A DNA stretch of 64,000 bases from Opisthocomus hoazin (Eukaryota; Chordata; Aves; Opisthocomiformes; Opisthocomidae), in the NCBI RefSeq assembly GCF_030867145.1, contig NC_134429.1:15624677-15688676 (forward strand), given 5' to 3'. Each line of letters begins with the position of its first letter. Within the stretch, counting starts at the first letter, position 1. Under the pieces are notes generated by a model, which was not told the origin of the DNA, ran no database searches, and saw only the letters and a program-made list of their open reading frames with translations. Below are positions 60,501-64,000 of this stretch, piece after piece. Made by a program: the position numbers and the translations under genes.

Positions 60501-63107
60501 CGTGCTTGCCAAGGCCAAAACAGCGGCCGGGACTCATCCAGCACAACCTCAGCTACTGCTTTGAAGTCAGATTGTCTTCCCAAAGCACGTGGAGAAATGT
60601 AACCCCCGCTTCGGGCCCTTTCCAGCCCGCATCGGTACCGCACACGCCGCTGCGTTAACAGCGTAGGGTACTGAGACTGGGGGGATCAGTGGTCAATTCA
60701 GCTGGTTTGGTCAATTCTCTGCAAAACGATTTGGAAAAGTGTTTCCCCGTAAGGATCGGGATCGATCCCTGCAGTCCAGCGCGCCGTGAGGGAACTCCCC
60801 TCCCCGAGCAGCTGACAGCCATGAGCTCAGTTTATTTCCAGAGCCGAGTCCGACCCATTTCTGGCAAAACCCTCGAATGCTTTCTCACCCCGAGCCTGGC
60901 TTTCGCGCAGGAGAAGCAGACCGTGCCAAGCGCGGCTCATCGAGCGCGTCGTGCTCCGTGCTGCATCTACGTTTGCTGGGAAACCGGGAGGAGGGTGCTG
61001 GAGCACTGCAGCTGCCAAACAGCCGCTTCATTCCAGCGTGGCTGGAGATGATGACACCAAATAATTGCATCCACCAAGGTTCAGGTGGGAGTTTAGGCCA
61101 GTTAATGAGGTTTCTTTTTTAGATTTAACCAGAGCTATACATTAAATGGTAGATCTTGTACGTAATACAAACTTTCACTGGTAAAGAAACAACTCTAAGC
61201 ATCAATGTTTTGGAAACTACAAGATAAGGGGCACATTCTGTTTGGAGAAAGTAAATGTTGAGCATTTCTAGACTGTGTGTTTGGATGAAATATTTGGAAA
61301 CAACCAACAGCTGGAGAACACCACTGAAAACAATACAGAATCAATTACAGACGTGGGAGCAAGGCCGGATCACAACGGAACACCCACAGAAGAGCGGACG
61401 ATGTTCTCCTGCCGTACGGAAATTCCCGAAGAAATAATAAACCCTCAAATAAACCCACCCCACACCCATTTCCCCGCTCCTGCCCAGAAAGCCCCATCTC
61501 CCGCTCCTGCCCTACCTTTGCTTTCTCGAAGTCCAGGTCCTTGCCAATGGTAGTTAGCAGGCGGCAAAGGCACTCGAGGGACTCCTCATCGTGGTTTTTC
61601 AGCAGCTTTACCACACAGTCATGCATGATAGCCTCCGTCAGCATTTTCAGTTTGAAAAGCTCGCCAATGAATTTTATATTCCCAATGGATCTCCGTCGGG
61701 CTTTGTCCTTGGCCTCTTCCAGCTCATCATGGAGCCGTGTCTTCTCCTCTGGCTATAAAACAGAAGAACAGCTCTAAAAAAACACATTCACAGAGTGCAG
61801 AACTCTTCAAAAGATCCAGTTTTATGATCACAGTTGCTGTTGTCCCTGTTTACTCTTTTTCTCCTCAGATACAAGAAGAGGCTGGTATTAACCTGCTAAT
61901 CAAGGCAAGTCTTCTTTATTATACTCAGCCACACTGACAAAAGTAAAGTCTCAGCTACAAAATTCCCCCCAAAATCGACTGCCATCTTCAAAAGATCATT
62001 TTCAGAGGGAGCTCTGAAGATTTACGGGGAAAAATACCACTTACAGTGGTAGCAGCTTCAAGTTCTTTCTGCTTCTTTTCAAAGACGTCGTCGTCAGCCT
62101 TGTCCTTTTCAAATTCCTTCTGGCAGCGATTTAACAGCAGCTTGCGGAAATTTACCGTGCTCCCAGGTTTGTCTGCCATGGGCACTTTCAGCTGCAGGCG
62201 AAGGAAGAAAAACATCAGCAGAAATAGAGCTAAACTTCACATACGAGTGAGGTTTCCCATAAGCCATCCATTACATTTTATTACACACTTCATATCCAGC
62301 AACGCGAGTTTGCAAGGCTGTGGCAGCACTTCATGAGTTCCAGATGAGGTTTAGGTTTCGCATGTAAAGTCGCACTCAAAACTTGGCTGACGCCACCTCC
62401 GCCGGAGACAGATTACATTTCCATTCACGGAAAATTCTTTCAAAAGACACACTGCTTAAACCCACTCTTGTTGTGTGCTGGAGACTCTGGAGCCGTGCTC
62501 CTTCGTTGCATGTTGTGAAGGATCGGGAGGAGAAAGGGCTTGTTTTGCCCCAAATTCGCCACCTGAACACTAGCTGCCCCAAGCTTGGCGCAGCACCTCG
62601 GGCTCCCCTTTGAAACGAGAGAGGAACTGAACTTTCCAAATGCGATCAACTGCCTCTTGTGACCAGGCAGAGCAAAGCGTCCTCAACTCCAACCAACACC
62701 GCACTCCAAGCAAAGCCCGCGGCCTGCAGGCACGGCCAACGAACGCAGAAGAAGAAATCGCCATGTAAATTATTTTTAATTACGTTCAGAAACTAACATT
62801 TAACTCCGCTCTTGCCATGTTTCCATTACAGCCAACCCGTTCACGGGGGTAACGTGCAGAACATTGCCCCGTGCAGAGGAATCTCCCATTGCCCGTTGGC
62901 GGCTCTTACCGTTACAAGGCATCTGCACATGTTGGCGTACGCCACCGAGAAGCTCGGTTCATCGATAGCCTTCTCGAAGACCAGGTCGATGACTCCTTTC
63001 AGTCTCTCTTCTGTGTCTACCGTCAGGTCTGTCACTTGCTTCATGAGCTGGTTGAACATCTGGGGCGTCAGCTTGTTCAAGATGCTCCGTACCTTGCGGA
63101 ACAGCTC
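36322..63107 (-). CDS. EIF4G3: EIF4G3 (eIF4GII), C-terminal 834 residues, 18 coding exons; 5' part outside the window
   Basis: EIF4G3 is a cytoplasmic scaffold of the eIF4F complex; it binds eIF4A and eIF3 and brings the Mnk kinases to eIF4E. Eighteen exons join to 2505 nt without a frame break. In window numbering the order is: MIF4G domain (residues 1 to about 230, starting [20 protein letters not shown]), a Ser/Gly/Lys-rich linker (about 230-455), MA3 domain (about 458-590, [20 protein letters not shown] onward), and W2 domain (about 655-830) ending [13 protein letters not shown], the aromatic/acidic C-terminus that binds eIF4A and Mnk. I prefer EIF4G3 to EIF4G1 because the linker and C-terminus match EIF4G3 almost residue for residue and because HP1BP3 is its neighbour in human. 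Oddities: a weak donor at 47052 and a Ser-rich replacement in the linker exon at 53951. Six of its seven intronic CR1 inserts... see the CR1 entries: five are in the sense direction and one is antisense. Confidence 0.96.
37484..37630 (-). CDS. EIF4G3: EIF4G3 coding exon (W2 domain)
   Basis: Encodes [20 protein letters not shown] then [20 protein letters not shown] and SVVKLDQPP. Acceptor CCCTCAG, donor GTAAGT. Confidence 0.96.
39093..39174 (-). CDS. EIF4G3: EIF4G3 coding exon (W2 domain)
   Basis: Encodes [20 protein letters not shown] then VCKAAII. Acceptor ATTTCAG, donor GTGAGT. Confidence 0.96.
40060..40300 (+). mobile_element. CR1 LINE 3' fragment, second subfamily, antisense to EIF4G3
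   Basis: Plus strand ends GGTCCCTTCCAACCCAAACC then ATTCTACGACTCT. The internal sequence resembles the copy at 54522 more than the other CR1 copies. It lies in the EIF4G3 intron between exons at 39174 and 40590. Confidence 0.85.
40590..40736 (-). CDS. EIF4G3: EIF4G3 coding exon (start of W2 domain)
   Basis: Encodes [20 protein letters not shown] then [20 protein letters not shown] and DEQIFDWVE, 49 codons. Acceptor GTTGCAG, donor GTACAA. Confidence 0.96.
41671..41769 (-). CDS. EIF4G3: EIF4G3 coding exon (between MA3 and W2)
   Basis: Encodes [20 protein letters not shown] then [13 protein letters not shown], 33 codons. Acceptor GTTTTAG, donor GTGAGT. Confidence 0.95.
43545..43626 (-). CDS. 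EIF4G3: EIF4G3 coding exon (end of MA3 region)
   Basis: Encodes [20 protein letters not shown] then HLLCKQM after completing a split Gln codon. Acceptor TTCTAG, donor GTGAGT. A second AG two bases into the exon would break the frame, so the first is used. Confidence 0.94.
44444..44569 (-). CDS. EIF4G3: EIF4G3 coding exon (MA3 domain)
   Basis: Encodes [20 protein letters not shown] then [20 protein letters not shown] and I. The acceptor is CTTTCCTTCAAG with a strong pyrimidine tract; another AG eight bases further in (TTTTTCAG) would shift the frame. Donor GTAAGC. The border is set by joining with the exon ending at 47053. Confidence 0.9.
45945..46207 (-). mobile_element. CR1 LINE 3' fragment in EIF4G3 intron
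   Basis: Begins ACACAGAATCACAGAATAGC and GGGGTTGGAAGGGACCTCTG and ends at the TTGTCCTGTC segment. Sense to EIF4G3, between exons at 44569 and 47053. Confidence 0.9.
47053..47225 (-). CDS. EIF4G3: EIF4G3 coding exon (MA3 domain)
   Basis: Encodes [20 protein letters not shown] then [20 protein letters not shown] and LSKQDFFK plus two bases of Gly. Acceptor CGCACAG. The only donor that keeps the frame with the next exon is AAGGG/GTTCGT, a weak site, with a competing GTATTT four bases on. Confidence 0.9.
48095..48881 (-). mobile_element. CR1 LINE fragment with long open frame, in EIF4G3 intron
   Basis: About 790 bases of CR1 3' sequence, sense to EIF4G3, between exons at 47225 and 50214. The ORF2 frame is open throughout on the minus strand ([20 protein letters not shown] onward) as part of a 364-codon ORF at 47876-48970. 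Near the 3' end one base is missing compared with the sister copies (CCCCCGCCC for CCCCCTGCCC), so the frame runs past the usual stop. It has no reverse transcriptase catalytic part. Confidence 0.92.
50214..50329 (-). CDS. EIF4G3: EIF4G3 coding exon (start of MA3 domain)
   Basis: Encodes [20 protein letters not shown] then [19 protein letters not shown]. Acceptor TCTACCAG, donor GTAAGC. The Pro/Ala-rich start differs from the human segment; the MA3 helix that follows is conserved. Confidence 0.95.
51172..52176 (-). mobile_element. Older CR1 LINE fragment in EIF4G3 intron
   Basis: About 1 kb, sense to EIF4G3, between exons at 50329 and 52487. 3' end ATTCACAGATTGGTAAGGGT. More diverged from the other copies, with several frame breaks. 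Minus-strand segments [20 protein letters not shown] and [10 protein letters not shown] mark ORF2. Confidence 0.9.
52487..52710 (-). CDS. EIF4G3: EIF4G3 coding exon (linker)
   Basis: Encodes [20 protein letters not shown], then a Ser-rich stretch and [20 protein letters not shown] and [14 protein letters not shown]. Acceptor TTCTGCAG, donor GTAAGC. Disordered linker between MIF4G and MA3. Confidence 0.95.
53951..54068 (-). CDS. EIF4G3: EIF4G3 coding exon (Ser-rich linker)
   Basis: Encodes [20 protein letters not shown] then a Ser/Ala run and ELDSRRALT. Acceptor CTCCCAG, donor GTAAGC. The middle is a serine-rich run where human has a Pro/Ser/Thr segment. Confidence 0.92.
54306..54399 (-). CDS. 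EIF4G3: EIF4G3 coding exon (linker)
   Basis: Encodes [20 protein letters not shown] then [11 protein letters not shown]. Acceptor TTTTGCAG, donor GTAAGT. Confidence 0.95.
54522..54812 (-). mobile_element. CR1 LINE 3' fragment, second subfamily, in EIF4G3 intron
   Basis: Starts GAATCACAGAACGGTTTGGG and TTGGAAGGGACCTCAAAGAT. Sense to EIF4G3, between exons at 54399 and 56371. The minus strand encodes [18 protein letters not shown]. The 5' limit is approximate. Confidence 0.87.
56371..56465 (-). CDS. EIF4G3: EIF4G3 coding exon (linker)
   Basis: Encodes [20 protein letters not shown] then [12 protein letters not shown]. Acceptor TGGCAG, donor GTAGGT. Confidence 0.95.
57582..57714 (-). CDS. EIF4G3: EIF4G3 coding exon (after MIF4G)
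   Basis: Encodes [20 protein letters not shown] then a charged helix [20 protein letters not shown] and KRRP. Acceptor TTCCTAG, donor GTAAAG. Confidence 0.96.
58569..58624 (-). mobile_element. Very short CR1 3' end
   Basis: Only about 56 bases: ACAGAATCACAGAATGGTAG, then GGGTTGGAAGGGACCTCTGT and GGGTCATCTAGTCCAA. It is a severely 5'-truncated insert, sense to EIF4G3. Confidence 0.85.
59209..59313 (-). CDS. EIF4G3: EIF4G3 coding exon (MIF4G domain)
   Basis: Encodes [20 protein letters not shown] then [15 protein letters not shown], 35 codons, in the last helices of the MIF4G fold. Acceptor TTGTGTAG, donor GTAGGT. Confidence 0.96.
61516..61752 (-). CDS. EIF4G3: EIF4G3 coding exon (MIF4G domain)
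   Basis: 79 codons: [20 protein letters not shown], then [20 protein letters not shown] and [20 protein letters not shown] to DFEKAK. Acceptor TTTTATAG, donor GTAGGG. Confidence 0.97.
62045..62191 (-). CDS. EIF4G3: EIF4G3 coding exon (MIF4G domain)
   Basis: 49 codons: [20 protein letters not shown] then [20 protein letters not shown] and QKELEAATT. Acceptor CCTGCAG, donor GTAAGT. Confidence 0.97.
62910..63107 (-). CDS. EIF4G3: EIF4G3 coding exon (start of MIF4G domain), first in window
   Basis: 66 codons: [60 protein letters not shown] and CRCLVT. Acceptor GTTTAG, donor GTAAGA. This is the N-terminal part of the domain that binds eIF4A. Confidence 0.97.
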
Positions 63108-64000
63108 CTAAACGACAGCAAAACTGTTAAGTTTCAGCACACACTGAACAGGTGGCTTTCAGGAACGAGCTAGGATGCATCCGAGAGGTGAACGGAGAAG
63201 AGGTCCTACAGCAACTCCTAGGAAGTGGAGCTACACGCAGACGCACACTTGTGCGCAGCCCAGCTCCAGCCCTAACTCGGCTACTGAAGGCCAAGGCAGC
63301 GGGGCAAGGCTTTTGAAAATGCACAAGTGCTTTTTTCAAGCGCAACAGAGGCACAAAGCCCTTCCTGTCACCCATCTGAAATACCATTCTTCGTATCAAT
63401 TTAGCCATGAGATATAAATTAACAGGGAGTGGCCATCTTCTCCCTCAACTAGAGGTCATCAACTTCTTCTGTATTTACTTTCAGGCACTTTTTTTTTTCC
63501 TGTCCAGAATGATAATTAGGTCAACAACGCTGCCATTAGCCCTGAGAACAGAATTCCAGTGTCCTTCACGACTATCCCAACTTATCCTACAAATCACAAG
63601 TCTGACCACCAGGCAAACACCTCCGCCAAGAGCAGCCGCCCCACGGAGAGGAGGAGCGGGAGCAGGACACAGAGAAAGCTTCAGAGACGGCGCTGCTGGG
63701 CTGGGCACGACCAACTGACAGAGGCACCTCAGTCCCGCTGAGGTTCAGGGCAGAAATGTAGTCTAAAAGGGGATGAAAAGCAAGTTCTGTGCTGGAAGTT
63801 TGAGGCTGTTTGCTTTAGAATGGAGACAGAAATATTCTAGTAAAATAGCAACAGCAAAACCATCCTGGAAGAGAGGTAGTAGGTTGTCTGGTGTTCCCTA
63901 TTTAGACCCGCTTAATATACAGGATTGCTATTTAAACTCCAGGTCAAGAATAAACACACGAGAAAAAATAATCAAGGTAGGGGAAAGCGGCGATTCAAAC
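63108..64000 (-). other. EIF4G3 intron running off the window
   Basis: No further EIF4G3 exon is visible in this 0.9 kb and no repeat family is recognised. The preceding exon, which should encode the segment before ELFRKV, is beyond the right edge. Confidence 0.7.

Noticed and set aside
1-64000. CRISPR arrays, operons, toxin or defence systems, integrated viruses
   Set aside because: The window is vertebrate nuclear DNA with spliced genes. I saw no regularly spaced repeats, no bacterial gene clusters and no retroviral gag, pol or env frames.

Overview
This window is nuclear DNA from a bird. It carries two protein-coding genes with many exons, both on the minus strand: the complete coding part of HP1BP3 (991-13962) and the last 18 coding exons of EIF4G3 (36322-63107). 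The avian assignment rests on the interspersed repeats, which are almost all 5'-truncated CR1 LINEs with octamer-like 3' ends (variants of ATTCTGTG), together with proteins that look vertebrate and short introns. I saw no L1 or Alu-like elements. EIF4G3 lies upstream of HP1BP3 on the same strand, as in human 1p36. That segment corresponds to a chicken microchromosome, so this is probably an avian microchromosome, but I cannot name the species.

Layout from left to right. Positions 1-75 lie beyond the HP1BP3 poly(A) signal. The 3' UTR of HP1BP3 is about 82-990. Its twelve coding exons lie between 991 and 13962 and join without a frame break into 559 codons plus stop: acidic N-terminal region, three linker-histone-like H15 domains, Glu-rich tract, basic C-terminal tail. 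The 5' non-coding part runs through a 9-kb intron to a CpG island (about 22340-23720) with NF-Y, YY1 and two NRF1-type sites and a strong minus-strand splice donor at 23171.

From 23.75 to 34.0 kb the DNA is intergenic, with three CR1 copies and no gene I can support. The EIF4G3 3' UTR is about 34.04-36.32 kb. Its coding exons then run rightward to 63107 and give the C-terminal 834 residues: MIF4G domain, linker, MA3 domain and W2 domain. The 5' part of the gene lies beyond the right edge.

Both genes are housekeeping nuclear genes. HP1BP3 is a chromatin protein related to histone H1. EIF4G3 (eIF4GII) is a translation-initiation scaffold. Nothing in the sequence suggests a shared pathway; the pairing is one of conserved gene order.

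I found no new biological system. The points most worth a second look are: loss of the first proline of the PxVxL HP1-binding motif in HP1BP3; a lengthened acidic tract; two weak splice donors; several very similar CR1 copies, of which those in introns mostly lie in the sense direction; a CR1 fragment that keeps a 364-codon open frame; and an inverted CR1 pair next to the HP1BP3 promoter.
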